Source of the DNA: Serratia symbiotica (Periphyllus acericola)
GTDB taxonomy: Bacteria > Pseudomonadota > Gammaproteobacteria > Enterobacterales > Enterobacteriaceae
Length of the DNA stretch: 64,000 nt
Direction: 5' to 3'
Assembly: GCF_964019515.1 (NCBI RefSeq)
Contig: NZ_OZ026452.1
Coordinates: 1,674,001-1,738,000, forward strand
The notes below the pieces were generated by a model. The model was not told the origin of the DNA and made no database searches. It worked only from the letters and a program-made list of their open reading frames with translations. Positions 1-10,033 of the stretch are shown piece by piece; positions within the stretch are counted from its first letter, which is position 1; every line of letters begins with the position of its first letter. Made by a program: the position numbers and the translations under genes.

Positions 1-113
1 GTGACTGAAAAAGGTTCGTAAATCTCTATAAATTCAATTTTGCGGATCTTTAGCGGTTTCTTTGGTGGATCAACACGCTGTAAGTCGATAAATTGATAAA
101 TATTCTGACTCAT
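1..113 (-). CDS. gltD: Glutamate synthase small subunit, N-terminal fragment (cut by window edge)
   Basis: The minus-strand reading begins MSQNIYQFIDLQRVDPP at 113 and runs off the window after 37 codons. This is the characteristic start of enterobacterial GltD. That subunit carries Fe-S and FAD cofactors and passes NADPH electrons to GltB in the GOGAT complex. It lies 14 bp downstream of the gltB stop on the same strand, the normal gltBD operon order. The visible part has no lesion; the rest cannot be judged. Confidence 0.93.
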   Translation of the reverse strand, partial: MSQNIYQFIDLQRVDPPKKPLKIRKIEFIEIYEPFSV

Positions 114-127
114 TAATACCTACCTCA

Positions 128-3100
128 TTACTGCGCCTGAACCCGCAGTTCGGCTGTGGAACGACTACGGTGATCTAACAATGCTTTGACATCACTGGAC
201 TTCGGCTTAACTAGAGCGAACTTCGGCCGCCATTCCGGCCAGTTGGTCAAGATCTGTTCCGCACGGGAAGAACCGGTTGCCTGCACATGCTCGGTGATCA
301 GGCCGCGTAGGTGCTCATGGAGAATAGCCAGTGGGTCGACGTCGAGCACTTCCACCAGTTCTGGATTGACGCGCTGACGAAACTCGCCGTCTTCATCCAG
401 AACATATGCAAAACCACTGGTCATACCTGCGCCAAAGTTGATGCCGGTGTTGCCCAGCACGCAGACGATGCCACCGGTCATGTATTCACAGCCATTATCG
501 CCGATGCCTTCCACCACAGTAATGGCACCGGAGTTGCGTACTGCGAAACGTTCGCCTGCGCGGCCTGCAGCAAACAATTTACCGCCAGTGGCACCATACA
601 GACAGGTGTTGCCGATAATGCTGGCCTCATGGCTGCGGAACGAGGAGCCGAACGGTGGGCGTACCGCGATGCTGCCGCCAGCCATGCCTTTGCCAACGTA
701 GTCGTTGGCATCGCCGGTTAGTGTCAGCTCAACGCCGACGGCATTCCATACTCCGAAGCTCTGGCCAGCGGTACCAGAGAAATACACTTTGATCGGAGCA
801 GTCGCCATACCCTGATCGCCATGTAGGGTGGCGATGGCACCGGACAGCGTGGCCCCCACGGAGCGGTCAGTGTTGCAGATATCAAAGTAGAATGTTTTAC
901 TGCGTTTTTCGTCGAGATACGGCTTTGCCTGCGCCAGCAATGCTTTATTTAGCAGACCTTTGTCAAATGGCGGGTTGCTTCCCTCGGTACAGTACAGCGC
1001 CTTGCCTGGGTGCGGGGTGACGGTTTTTAGCAATGGTGATAAATCCAGTTTGTTCTGCTTGGCAGAGATGCCGTCTATTTCGGTTAGGAACTCACTGCGA
1101 CCAATCAAATCAACCAACTGGCTGACGCCGAGCTGTGCCATGATCTCACGGGTTTCCCGCGCGATAAACTGGAAGTAATTGGCTACGCGTACTGGCAGGC
1201 CGTGGTAGTGATCGCGGCGCAATCTATCATCTTGGGTCGCCACACCGGTCGCGCAGTTGTTCAGATGGCAGATGCGCAAATATTTACAGCCCAGCGCTAC
1301 CATCGGGCCGGTGCCAAAGCCGAAGCTTTCTGCGCCGAGGATCGCCGCTTTGACGATGTCCACGCCGGTTTTCAAACCGCCGTCTACCTGTAGGCGGATT
1401 TTGTGCCGTAGGCCGTTGGCCACCAGCGCCTGCTGGGTTTCCACCAAGCCCAGTTCCAACGGACAACCAGCATATTTTACCGAGGACAGCGGGCTGGCAC
1501 CGGTGCCACCATCGTAACCGGCGATTGTGATCAGGTCGGCATAGGCTTTCGCCACGCCGGTGGCGATGGTGCCAACGCCCGGTGCGGAAACTAGTTTCAC
1601 CGAGATCACCGCCTGCGGGTTCACCTGTTTGAGGTCGAAGATCAACTGAGCCAGGTCTTCGATTGAATAGATATCGTGATGCGGCGGTGGGGAAATTAGG
1701 GTTACGCCCGGTACCGAATAACGTAGTTTGGCGATATAGGGAGTAACTTTATCTCCTGGCAGTTGGCCGCCTTCACCTGGTTTGGCACCTTGCGCCACCT
1801 TAATTTGGATCACATCGGCGTTGATCAGGTAAGTTGGCGTCACGCCAAAGCGCCCGGAAGCCACCTGCTTGATGCGCGAAACTTTGTCAGTGCCGTATCG
1901 CGCTGGGTCTTCGCCACCTTCGCCAGAGTTGGAGAAGCCGCCAAGCCCGTTCATGGCGATCGCCAGTGACTCGTGCGCTTCAGGGCTAAGGGCACCGATC
2001 GACATCGCTGCGGTGTCGAAGCGTTTAAACAGCAACTCTGCCGGTTCCACCTGATCGACCGGGATAGCTTCACCCTGCGGCGTGATGGTCAGCAGATCGC
2101 GCAGCATGGCGACCGGGCGTTGGTTCACCAGCGTGGCGTAAGCCTGATAATCGCTGTATTTGCCGCTATGCACCGCATTTTGCAGCATGCTCACCACATC
2201 AGGATTATAGGCATGGTACTCACCGCCATGCACGAACTTCAGCAGCCCGCCTTGTTCCAGCGGAATGCGTTTTAGCCAAGCGCGTTTAGATAGTTTCTGC
2301 AAATCTTGTTGGAAGTCGCTAAAGCTGGCCCCCCCGATACGGCTGACCACGCCTTGGAAGCACAGGTTAGTCAGATCGCGGTGTAGACCAACGGCTTCAA
2401 ACAGCTTGGAGCAGCGATAAGAGGCGATGGTCGAGATGCCCATTTTGGACATGATCTTGTACAAGCCTTTGTGAATGCCGTTGCTATAGTTCAGTATCAC
2501 CTCGCGATACTGTTTGTCGATCGCCTGGTTGTCTACCAGCTTGGCTAAGGTTTCATAGGCCAGATACGGGTAGATAGCGGTGGCACCGAAGCCGAGCAGC
2601 ACCGCGAAGTGGTGTGGATCGCGGGCGCTGGCGGTTTCAACGATTATGTTGGCATCGCAACGCAGGCTTTTTTCCACCAAACGGGTCTGGATGGCACCGA
2701 CCGCCATCGGCGCGGGTACTGGCAGGCGCTGGGGAGCGATGGCGCGGTCGGATAACACCAACAGCACTGTGCCATCGCGCACTTTACATTCCGCTTCGTT
2801 GCACAGTGCGCGGAGGGTCTGCTCCAGATCCTGTTCAGCCGGATCGAAGGTGAGATCGAGGGTGTCGGCACGGTAATATTCGCCTTCCAGTGTGGTGAGC
2901 TGTTGGAAATCGTCGTAAAGCAGAATCGGCGATTTGAAACTCAGGCGGTGCGCCTGGCCTTCGGCTTCACAGAACACGTTCATTTCGCGGCCGATGCAGG
3001 TCGCCAGCGACATGACGTGAGCTTCACGCAACGGATCGATCGGCGGGTTGGTGACCTGCGCGAACTGCTGGCGGAAATAATCATAGATGATGCGCGGGCG

Positions 3101-4588
3101 GCTTGAGAGCACTGCAAACGGGGTATCATCACCCATCGAACCTGTGGCTTCTTGGCCGTTCTCGCCCAGCACGCGGATCACTTGATCCAGCTCTTCACGG
3201 CTGTAGCCGAACTGCTTCTGGTAGGCTTCGAGCTGCACGTCGTCAAGTTCGCGGCTACCGATCTGATCGTCCGGCAAGTTTTCGAACGGCATCAGGTACC
3301 TAACGTTTTTCTCCATCCACGCTTTATATGGGTGGCGGTTTTTCAGATCTTCATCGGTCTCGGCGGAGTGCAAGATGCGGCCACAGCGGGTATCGATCAC
3401 CATCAGTTCACCTGGGCCGACGCGGCCTTTCTCCACGACCTCATCTGGCTGGTAATCCCAGATGCCGACTTCAGAGGCGCAGGTGATCAGCTTGTCTTTG
3501 GTGATCACATAGCGTGCTGGGCGCAGGCCGTTGCGGTCAAGGTTGCAGGCGGCATAGCGGCCATCGGACATCACGATACCAGCCGGGCCATCCCACGGCT
3601 CCATGTGCATTGAATTAAAATCGAAAAAAGCACGCAGTTCGCTGTCCATGTCTGGGTTGTTCTGCCAGGCTGGCGGCACCAGCAAACGCATGGCACGGAT
3701 CAGATCCATGCCGCCCGCAAGCAACAGCTCCAGCATGTTGTCTAGCGAACTAGAGTCGGAGCCGGTTTCGTTGATGAAAGGCGCTGCAGCGTGCAAATCC
3801 GGGATCAGCGGTGTCTGGAATTTATAGGTGCGCGCGCGCGCCCATTGGCGGTTGCCAGTAATGGTGTTGATCTCGCCGTTATGTGCCAGATAGCGGAACG
3901 GCTGCGCCAGCGGCCAGCGCGGTACAGTGTTGGTAGAAAAACGCTGGTGGAATAGGCAGATGGCTGATTCCAGCCGCAGATCCGCCAAATCAAGATAGAA
4001 ACGCGGAAGATCTTTAGGCATGCACAGCCCTTTATAGATCATCACCAACTTGGAGAAACTACAAACGTAGAAGTTTTTGTCCTGGATGCGCTTTTCAATG
4101 CGGCGGCGCGCCATAAACAGGCGGCGCTCTACATCGCGCGAACGCCAGCCCGCTGGTGCATTGACAAAAATTTGTTCAATGCGTGGCAGAGAAGCGCGCG
4201 CGATCTCACCCAGCACGTCCGGGTTGGTCGGCACTTGACGCCAGCCGACGATCGACAGTGTTTCCTTTTGCAGTTCTTCTTCCACGATGTGGCGGCTAGT
4301 GCAAGCTTTCTCTTCATTTTGGCTAAGGAACATCATGCCAACGGCATAGTTTTTGGCTAAATGCCAGCCGCACTCTCGCGCCACCATGCGGAATAAACGA
4401 TCAGGCTTTTGCAACAATAGGCCGCAACCATCGCCCGTCTTACCGTCAGACAGGACTGCGCCACGGTGCTGCATACGAGCAAGCGCATGAATGGCGGTAC
4501 GTACCACTTTGTGGCTAGGGTCGCCTTCTATATGGGCGATCAGGCCGAAACCACAGTTATCCCTTTCTTGGGATTCATCGTACAACAT
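128..4588 (-). CDS. gltB: Glutamate synthase (NADPH) large subunit
   Basis: GltB transfers the glutamine amide nitrogen to 2-oxoglutarate, giving two glutamates in the cytoplasm. The product is 1,486 aa from the start at 4588, chosen because it begins MLYDESQERDNC, where Cys12 becomes the catalytic N-terminal Cys after propeptide removal, and because GGGGAGG lies just upstream. An in-frame extension to 4735 is open but lacks family similarity. The N-terminal class II amidotransferase domain is followed by the central domain, the FMN-binding synthase domain with the 3Fe-4S cysteine cluster (CKYLRICHLNNC) and the C-terminal GXGXG beta-helix. No internal stop is present, so ammonia assimilation by GS-GOGAT appears retained. 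It is cotranscribed with gltD. Confidence 0.97.
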   Translation of the reverse strand: MLYDESQERDNCGFGLIAHIEGDPSHKVVRTAIHALARMQHRGAVLSDGKTGDGCGLLLQKPDRLFRMVARECGWHLAKNYAVGMMFLSQNEEKACTSRHIVEEELQKETLSIVGWRQVPTNPDVLGEIARASLPRIEQIFVNAPAGWRSRDVERRLFMARRRIEKRIQDKNFYVCSFSKLVMIYKGLCMPKDLPRFYLDLADLRLESAICLFHQRFSTNTVPRWPLAQPFRYLAHNGEINTITGNRQWARARTYKFQTPLIPDLHAAAPFINETGSDSSSLDNMLELLLAGGMDLIRAMRLLVPPAWQNNPDMDSELRAFFDFNSMHMEPWDGPAGIVMSDGRYAACNLDRNGLRPARYVITKDKLITCASEVGIWDYQPDEVVEKGRVGPGELMVIDTRCGRILHSAETDEDLKNRHPYKAWMEKNVRYLMPFENLPDDQIGSRELDDVQLEAYQKQFGYSREELDQVIRVLGENGQEATGSMGDDTPFAVLSSRPRIIYDYFRQQFAQVTNPPIDPLREAHVMSLATCIGREMNVFCEAEGQAHRLSFKSPILLYDDFQQLTTLEGEYYRADTLDLTFDPAEQDLEQTLRALCNEAECKVRDGTVLLVLSDRAIAPQRLPVPAPMAVGAIQTRLVEKSLRCDANIIVETASARDPHHFAVLLGFGATAIYPYLAYETLAKLVDNQAIDKQYREVILNYSNGIHKGLYKIMSKMGISTIASYRCSKLFEAVGLHRDLTNLCFQGVVSRIGGASFSDFQQDLQKLSKRAWLKRIPLEQGGLLKFVHGGEYHAYNPDVVSMLQNAVHSGKYSDYQAYATLVNQRPVAMLRDLLTITPQGEAIPVDQVEPAELLFKRFDTAAMSIGALSPEAHESLAIAMNGLGGFSNSGEGGEDPARYGTDKVSRIKQVASGRFGVTPTYLINADVIQIKVAQGAKPGEGGQLPGDKVTPYIAKLRYSVPGVTLISPPPHHDIYSIEDLAQLIFDLKQVNPQAVISVKLVSAPGVGTIATGVAKAYADLITIAGYDGGTGASPLSSVKYAGCPLELGLVETQQALVANGLRHKIRLQVDGGLKTGVDIVKAAILGAESFGFGTGPMVALGCKYLRICHLNNCATGVATQDDRLRRDHYHGLPVRVANYFQFIARETREIMAQLGVSQLVDLIGRSEFLTEIDGISAKQNKLDLSPLLKTVTPHPGKALYCTEGSNPPFDKGLLNKALLAQAKPYLDEKRSKTFYFDICNTDRSVGATLSGAIATLHGDQGMATAPIKVYFSGTAGQSFGVWNAVGVELTLTGDANDYVGKGMAGGSIAVRPPFGSSFRSHEASIIGNTCLYGATGGKLFAAGRAGERFAVRNSGAITVVEGIGDNGCEYMTGGIVCVLGNTGINFGAGMTSGFAYVLDEDGEFRQRVNPELVEVLDVDPLAILHEHLRGLITEHVQATGSSRAEQILTNWPEWRPKFALVKPKSSDVKALLDHRSRSTAELRVQAQ

Positions 4589-4892
4589 ATTGAGTGAACC
4601 TCCCCAGGTTCTGTATGACTCCCACAACCTGCTACGAGGGGGCTTATCAACTTCAGGCAGAAATCCAATCAGCAAGTTAACCCGCCAATCGGTTTTTCGC
4701 CCTCCGTTAATGGCTGCTCGTGACGGTTTTGACAAGTGGTGTATGACTTGTTTTTAAGAGAGTGTCTTAAGTGATTGCATAAACATAACGAGACGTCTGC
4801 TCGTCCAGAAAGCGTCCAGTGGACGTCTAACTTAGCGACAAAGAATACGCAGGTCAAATATAGGAGCAAGATAGAACTTTATTGCGTTTGTA
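4589..4892 (-). promoter_or_regulatory. gltB leader with two MetJ-box-like octamers, truncated upstream by an IS
   Basis: The region upstream of gltB holds AGACGTCT at 4791-4798 and GGACGTCT at 4821-4828. Both resemble the MetJ operator octamer AGACGTCT, and the two also form the arms of an imperfect inverted repeat. A TTGACC hexamer on the minus strand near 4852-4857 could be a -35 element. The IS903-type element begins at 4893, only about 300 bp from the start codon, so any more distal regulatory sites have been displaced. Operator function is inference from motif similarity alone. Confidence 0.35.
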
Positions 4893-5965
4893 GGCTTTGT
4901 TGAATAAATCGGATTTGGAATAAATAGTCCCGTGAATGGGCAGCTTTCAGGCAAGGCGTACACTTTCTGGCATACCGGTGAGCGGCATTTTGTTTAATGC
5001 ACAGATCATGGCCAGCGCCTCTGCAACTTGCCCATCATAATCTCGCAGCGACAGGTGACCACCAAATAGCTGTTTTACTCTGTACCTCGCTGTTGCCGCT
5101 ATCGAACGTCGGTGGTAGCCTGTGATACTTTTCTACCGTGTGTTGTCTCCGGTAACGCGCCGGTTCGCCACCGCTTGATTTCGCTCTGCATAGTCTGCCG
5201 ACCAATACCGGGCTCCGCTGCTGGGCGGTATTAACGCCTTGAGCTTCTTGCCCCTTAACTCATCATCACACACTCGCGTATCCTAAGCCCGATCCGCCGA
5301 GGCGACTTTGATTTTACGGTACCTCTGGCGGATGAGACCTGGGAAGGCTGCGGTATCGGTGACATTGCTTAAGGAAAGGTCAGTACAGATGACCTCATGT
5401 GTTTCTGTATCTACGGCCAAATGCAGTTTTCGCCAGATCCGCCGTTTTTCCTGACCGTGTTTTTTGCCATCCACTCCGCTTCACCCAACACGTTGAGCCC
5501 GCTAGAGTTCGATAACGAGGTGCGCAATTTCACCCGGCGTTGGGGTTTTAAACGGGACATGGCCGGACTTTGCCCGCTTACTGATGCAGGTGTCGTCCGG
5601 GTAGTTCAACGGCACTTTGATCAGTGTGACAATGGAGTCGACAAAGCCCTGGAGGGCGCGAAGTGTCAGGCCGAAAATCCGTTTCAGCATCAATACGCTG
5701 GTGATTGCCATTACGCTGGTCATTGCCATATCGGAATAATGTGGTGTGCGACCACGCAGAGAAAGTTTTGCCTCGCAGTACCAGGCGTGAAGTGCCGTTT
5801 CATCCACCGAGAAAGTGAGTGAACCCCGAGTGATAAGGGCGTTGTTGTAAGCCTTCCAGTTGCTGATGTTGAACTTTTGCTGGGCCACGGAATGTCGCTA
5901 TTTTGACAGAAGGAGAGTGATCTGATCCTCGTCCCGGCCAAATGTTCGATTTATTCAAAAACGCC
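4893..5965 (-). mobile_element. IS903-type element (IS5 family), copy A, defective transposase
   Basis: The ends are GGCTTTGTTGAATAAATC and an inverted partner with one mismatch, matching the 18-bp IS903 inverted repeats. The transposase reads MAQQKFNISNWKAY from 5888 and resembles the 307-aa IS903 DDE transposase. It carries a short duplication inside the MAITSVL region, a +1 base after LVI (GTTATCGAACTC) that shifts frame just at Asp121, and the amber codon shared by the other copies at about 5280. No 9-bp target duplication is seen (left flank gcgtttgta, right flank beyond the adjoining tail acgaaaaga). Confidence 0.9.
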
Positions 5966-6050
5966 CCGGTATGCCGAAAGTCTACGCGTTGCCTGAAATA
6001 TGCCCATTCACGGGACTCTTTATTCCAAATCCGATTTATTCAACAAAGCC
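5966..6050 (+). mobile_element. 85-bp tail of a second IS903-type copy in opposite orientation
   Basis: Directly abutting copy A are the last codons of the same transposase (GMPKVYALPE-like, one base shifted), the 3' untranslated stretch and a complete terminal repeat GATTTATTCAACAAAGCC on the plus strand. Two inverted copies, one almost wholly deleted, are therefore joined here. This explains why copy A has no matching target repeats and marks the site as a recombination junction between gltB and nadR. Confidence 0.88.
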
Positions 6051-6155
6051 ACGAAAAGATTAACCTGGTTCAGTGCGCGGGAACGTTAATTCAACCCTGT
6101 GCCAAAGAGCCAAGCGGATCGCCGTTTCTGCCACTGTGATAGCACCTAGGATGTC

Positions 6156-7406
6156 TCAACCAATGATAGGTTGATGTTCCGGCATCGCTAGCAGTTGTTT
6201 GACCAGGTCAACACAGCGCAGGAAACGTGTGTCGTAATCACTGGACTCAACATGCACATAGTCGATGTTATTAGCGCACAGCATAGTTTCCAACAGGTGC
6301 TGGAACGCCCTGCGCTCGGCCGGATCGCCGAGGCTGCGCAAACCGTCCGCAACCCAGGGGGTGTTGTTTTCCAGCAGGATCACCAGGTCAAAGCGGTACT
6401 CGTCGATCAGAGCCTGCACGAACGGGTGCTCGCGCCCTTCATACTTTTTACAGAACGCCTGGGTGGTGACAAAGTCGGTGTCGATAAACGCGACCTTATT
6501 GGCGTACTTCACCGCAAAATCAACGTATTGCGCCTGGCCGAGGGCTATCTTGTCATAGTCGGAATACTGTAACGCCATTTCGTCACCACCGAGGTGCGAG
6601 AACACATAGTCGCGGCCATATTCCCAGGCGCTGGTGGTGTTGAAAATGTTCGCCAGTTTATTTACCAGGGTCGATTTGCCGCTCGATTCACCGCCGAGGA
6701 TCGCCACGGTGCGCACAAAGAACGGTTTGACTTCGGTTGGGATGTAATCCCAGTAACGGAAGGGATCTTGGCGGATTCGGCTACCGCTGATGTTCATAAA
6801 TGAACGCTCAGGATCGATAAGAATGGTTTCAGTACCCAAATACTTGCGGTAACACGGGGCATCCTGTAATTCGCTAGAGAAGATAAAGCTCGGCACTATG
6901 CCCTTCTCAGCAATAAAGGCTTTTATGGCGTTGCTCCACAGATCCCAACCGTGAGGATAAGGCTCAATCCCCTGTTCACCGAATGAGTGAATATGGATGT
7001 TTTTCTGATATTTGAAGGTCTGCAATAACCAGCGCAAGCGATCACTAACTGTGGGCTGCTGCGACATTGAGCTGTTTTCAAACAGTACGCGATCGCGCGG
7101 TTCGTCGTGGCACAGCATAACGTGCAATTCATCCACTTGGCTGCAAGCACGTTGGATCAGGTAAATATGGCCTGTGTGTAGCGGGTAAAATTTACCAAAC
7201 ACTACGCCAGTTTTTTTTTCCCGCCGTAGGTATGCCAACCCAAGAAAGCGATGCAGCGCTTGCAGTTTTTGGGCGCTTGGGCTTTTGATTTTACCGTTCA
7301 ACAGTTGGCTAAGATAACCTTTGGTCATGCCGCTAGCATCGGCCACTTGATGCAGAGTACAGCCTTTCTGTTTAATGGCAGCCTTTAGGTAATCAAACTG
7401 CGGCAT
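6156..7406 (-). CDS. nadR: Trifunctional NAD regulator / NMN adenylyltransferase / nicotinamide riboside kinase
   Basis: The 416-aa product matches enterobacterial NadR (410 aa in E. coli). Residues 1-60 form the helix-turn-helix (VADASGMTKGYLSQLL) that represses NAD biosynthesis genes. From about residue 70 the nucleotidyltransferase motif GKFYPLHTGH makes NAD from NMN. The C-terminal ribosylnicotinamide kinase domain has the P-loop GGESSGKST. All motifs are intact. It follows serB and radA on the same strand as in E. coli, although a 243-bp gap with a dispersed repeat separates it from radA. It should allow salvage of NR/NMN and sensing of the NAD pool in the cytoplasm. Confidence 0.96.
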   Translation of the reverse strand: MPQFDYLKAAIKQKGCTLHQVADASGMTKGYLSQLLNGKIKSPSAQKLQALHRFLGLAYLRREKKTGVVFGKFYPLHTGHIYLIQRACSQVDELHVMLCHDEPRDRVLFENSSMSQQPTVSDRLRWLLQTFKYQKNIHIHSFGEQGIEPYPHGWDLWSNAIKAFIAEKGIVPSFIFSSELQDAPCYRKYLGTETILIDPERSFMNISGSRIRQDPFRYWDYIPTEVKPFFVRTVAILGGESSGKSTLVNKLANIFNTTSAWEYGRDYVFSHLGGDEMALQYSDYDKIALGQAQYVDFAVKYANKVAFIDTDFVTTQAFCKKYEGREHPFVQALIDEYRFDLVILLENNTPWVADGLRSLGDPAERRAFQHLLETMLCANNIDYVHVESSDYDTRFLRCVDLVKQLLAMPEHQPIIG

Positions 7407-7421
7407 ATGCCCCCCTGTTTA

Positions 7422-7624
7422 TGCCCGCCATACTTCAGGTTGCATGGACGTTGGCTTTCTTCGCTCCCCCCAGTGACTTAACGATGTCAGCGCCTTGGGA
7501 TTGATGAACTTCATCCCTGAGATTTAGCCTGCGGCACAGCGTAGGCGCGGTTCAAATCGGTTCCAGACCAATTTGTCACTGCGTTGCCACCTGGCTGTAA
7601 TCCGAATCATTTCGGGTTAGTAGT
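7422..7624. repeat. Dispersed ~200-bp intergenic repeat (degenerate long form)
   Basis: This stretch between nadR and radA aligns with the segment at 17617-17818. Shared blocks include CTTCATCCCTGAGATTTAGC/CTCATCCCTGAGGTTCAGC, GCGCGGTTCAAATCGGTTCC and TTGTCACTGCGTTGC/TTGTCGCTGCGTTGC. The outer parts resemble inverted ends of the type TATACCC...CAAGTTGC. No coding potential is evident. It looks like a non-coding miniature repeat, with diverged ends in this copy. Confidence 0.6.
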
Positions 7625-7649
7625 ATGCTAAAAATAGCACATTCCACAG

Positions 7650-9035
7650 TTAATAAAATGCATCCAACACCTCCAGCGCCTCTGCCAATTTCTTCACGCC
7701 GAACACCTGCATATTGGTCGGCGGTTTCTTAGGCACATTGGCGTGCGGTACGATAGCGCGTTTAAAGCCGTGTTTGGCCGCTTCGGAAATACGCTCCTGG
7801 CCGCTCGGCACCGGGCGGATCTCCCCCGCCAAGCCCACTTCGCCAAACACCACCAGATCCTTTGGCAATGGCAGATCGCGCAAGCTAGACACTAGCGATA
7901 TTAGCAGTGCCAGATCAGCGCTGGTCTCAGTGACCTTCACACCACCGACCACGTTGACGAATACGTCCTGATCGGACATTTGTAGCCCACCGTGACGATG
8001 CAGCACCGCCAGCAGGATCGCCAGCCGGTTCTGCTCTAGCCCAACCGCTACCCGGCGCGGGTTGGACATCATGGAGTGATCCACCAGCGCTTGGATCTCC
8101 ACCAGTAGTGGCCGGGTGCCTTCCCAAACGACCATCACCGAGCTGCCGGAGGTCACCGCTTCGCCGCGACTGAGGAAAATGGCCGAGGGGTTGCTAACTT
8201 CACGCAGACCCTGTTCTGTCATAGCGAAGACACCTAGCTCATTGACCGCTCCAAAGCGGTTCTTATGGCTGCGCAAAGTACGGAAGCGGGAATCGGCATC
8301 GCCATCCAGCAACACCGAGCAGTCGATGCAGTGCTCCAGTACCTTCGGCCCAGCTAGCGAGCCGTCCTTAGTGACGTGGCCGACCATCACGATAGCTACG
8401 CCAAGCGTTTTGGCAAAGCGTGTCAGATAGGCGGCAGTTTCACGTAATTGCGCCACGCTCCCAGGCGAAGACTTAATGTCTGCCATGTGCATAACTTGGA
8501 TCGAGTCGATCACCATTAGCTTCAGCTGTTCCTGCTCAGCGACCAGGCAGATCTGCTCGATGCTGGTTTCCGATAGCATATTCAAGCCACGAGTCGGCAG
8601 CCCTAGACGGTGGGCGCGCATCGCTACCTGCTGTAGCGACTCTTCGCCAGTAACGTACAGGGTTTTCATCTGTTCGGACAGTTTGCACAGCACTTGCAAC
8701 AGTAAGGTACTTTTACCAGCACCGGGGTTGCCACCGATCAAAATGGCACTGCCAGGTACCACGCCACCGCCCAGTACCCGATCAAACTCAAGAAAGCCCG
8801 TGGTGAAACACGGTAACGCTTCTAGGCTGATGTCAGACAGTTTCTGTAATTTGCTCATGCCAGCGTTGCCAGCATAGCCGCTTAGGCGTTCGTTGCGGGA
8901 GGAGGAAGGCAGCGCCGCAAAACGCACTTCAGTAATGCCGTTCCAGGCGTGACAGGCGCTGCACTGCCCCTGCCAACGCGGGTAATCAGCACCGCACTCA
9001 TTACATACAAACGCCAGTTTTGCTGTTTTTGCCAC
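7650..9035 (-). CDS. radA: DNA repair protein RadA (branch-migration ATPase)
   Basis: The 461-aa product is the usual RadA length. The N-terminal zinc finger has Cys11, Cys14, Cys25 and Cys28. The RecA-like ATPase core has the Walker A motif GGNPGAGKST, and the RadA-specific KNRFG motif follows (SHKNRFGAVNELG). A C-terminal Lon-protease-like domain completes it. RadA drives branch migration of recombination intermediates. It sits 20 bp downstream of serB on the same strand, the conserved serB-radA-nadR order. No lesion is visible, so recombinational repair remains plausible in a genome that otherwise shows much rearrangement. Confidence 0.96.
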   Translation of the reverse strand: MAKTAKLAFVCNECGADYPRWQGQCSACHAWNGITEVRFAALPSSSRNERLSGYAGNAGMSKLQKLSDISLEALPCFTTGFLEFDRVLGGGVVPGSAILIGGNPGAGKSTLLLQVLCKLSEQMKTLYVTGEESLQQVAMRAHRLGLPTRGLNMLSETSIEQICLVAEQEQLKLMVIDSIQVMHMADIKSSPGSVAQLRETAAYLTRFAKTLGVAIVMVGHVTKDGSLAGPKVLEHCIDCSVLLDGDADSRFRTLRSHKNRFGAVNELGVFAMTEQGLREVSNPSAIFLSRGEAVTSGSSVMVVWEGTRPLLVEIQALVDHSMMSNPRRVAVGLEQNRLAILLAVLHRHGGLQMSDQDVFVNVVGGVKVTETSADLALLISLVSSLRDLPLPKDLVVFGEVGLAGEIRPVPSGQERISEAAKHGFKRAIVPHANVPKKPPTNMQVFGVKKLAEALEVLDAFY

Positions 9036-9055
9036 GTATTACCTCACTCGCCTGT

Positions 9056-10033
9056 TTAGCGCACTGGGTGTTTCAGGCTGCCGCTCAATACGCAAAGCAC
9101 GCCGATCAGATCAGCATGGCGAATCGATACCTGCGCTTGTTGATACACGTAGGGTTTGGCATGGTAGGCGATACCCAGCCCCGCTACCTGCATCATCAGC
9201 ACATCGTTGGCACCATCGCCGATGGCCACAGTTTGCGCTGGCGCAATACCCAGCTTTTCAGCCAGCCGTACCAGCGTATCAGCCTTGAACTGCGCATCCA
9301 CCACTGGCCCTAGCACTTCACCGGTCAGTTTGCCATCGCGCATCTCTAGCTCATTGGCCACCACCGCGACCAGTTTCAACCGGTCACGCAGGTATTCGGC
9401 GTAATAGGTGAAGCCACCTGAGGCGATCGCCACATGCCAGCCCATAGCGTGCAACTGACCCACCAGGTAGGTCAACCCAGGCATCAGGGGCAGTTTGTCA
9501 CACACTTGCTTGAGGATGCTGGCATCAGCACCCTTCAGCATAGCGACGCGCTGATGCAGGCTGGCGGTAAAATCCAGTTCGCCGCGCATCGCATGTTCGG
9601 TGACTTCCGCCACCTGCACCCCTACACCCGCCAGCTTGGCTATCTCATCGATGGACTCGATCTCGATCGCTGTCGAGTCCATATCCATCACCAATAAACC
9701 CGGCGTGCGCAAGTGCGGGATCTCGCCCAACGGTGCCACGTCCAGCCCGTTCTCCGCCGCCAATAGCATGGCCCCCGCTGTCAGGGTTCCGGCCAAGCGC
9801 ACTACCTGATAATCCCCTACGTCCCAGGCAGTGACGATCACCATCGCTACCCCCAGCTTGCGCTGGAACTGAGCGATGCGCGTTTTATCCAATGCTTTGC
9901 CGTACAATAACCACCCGGTATGATCTGCCCGATAGTCCAGCGGCATCACTTCATTACCGCTCAAGGAAAGGGGAAGACCCGGCCATTGAGCGATCTCCGC
10001 CGGAAGATCGCAATAGGTCAGACTGTTCGACAT
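9056..10033 (-). CDS. serB: Phosphoserine phosphatase
   Basis: SerB removes phosphate from phosphoserine, the last step of serine synthesis. The product is 325 aa (322 in E. coli). The N-terminal regulatory region is followed by the HAD motif DMDSTAIEIES with its nucleophile Asp, the ASGGF motif and IGDGANDVLMM. I chose the start at 10033 (MSNSLTYCDLP). A 21-bp tandem duplication has copied the ribosome-binding site and ATG, so a second in-frame start at 10054 with its own AGGAG-type site would add MSNQELK. Both starts give a full enzyme. It is divergent from smp. Confidence 0.95.
   Translation of the reverse strand: MSNSLTYCDLPAEIAQWPGLPLSLSGNEVMPLDYRADHTGWLLYGKALDKTRIAQFQRKLGVAMVIVTAWDVGDYQVVRLAGTLTAGAMLLAAENGLDVAPLGEIPHLRTPGLLVMDMDSTAIEIESIDEIAKLAGVGVQVAEVTEHAMRGELDFTASLHQRVAMLKGADASILKQVCDKLPLMPGLTYLVGQLHAMGWHVAIASGGFTYYAEYLRDRLKLVAVVANELEMRDGKLTGEVLGPVVDAQFKADTLVRLAEKLGIAPAQTVAIGDGANDVLMMQVAGLGIAYHAKPYVYQQAQVSIRHADLIGVLCVLSGSLKHPVR

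Noticed and set aside
4589-4735. A 49-codon N-terminal extension of gltB
   Set aside because: GltB matures at Cys12 of MLYDESQERDNC, a strong GGGGAGG site precedes 4588, and the extension has no similarity to the E. coli leader.
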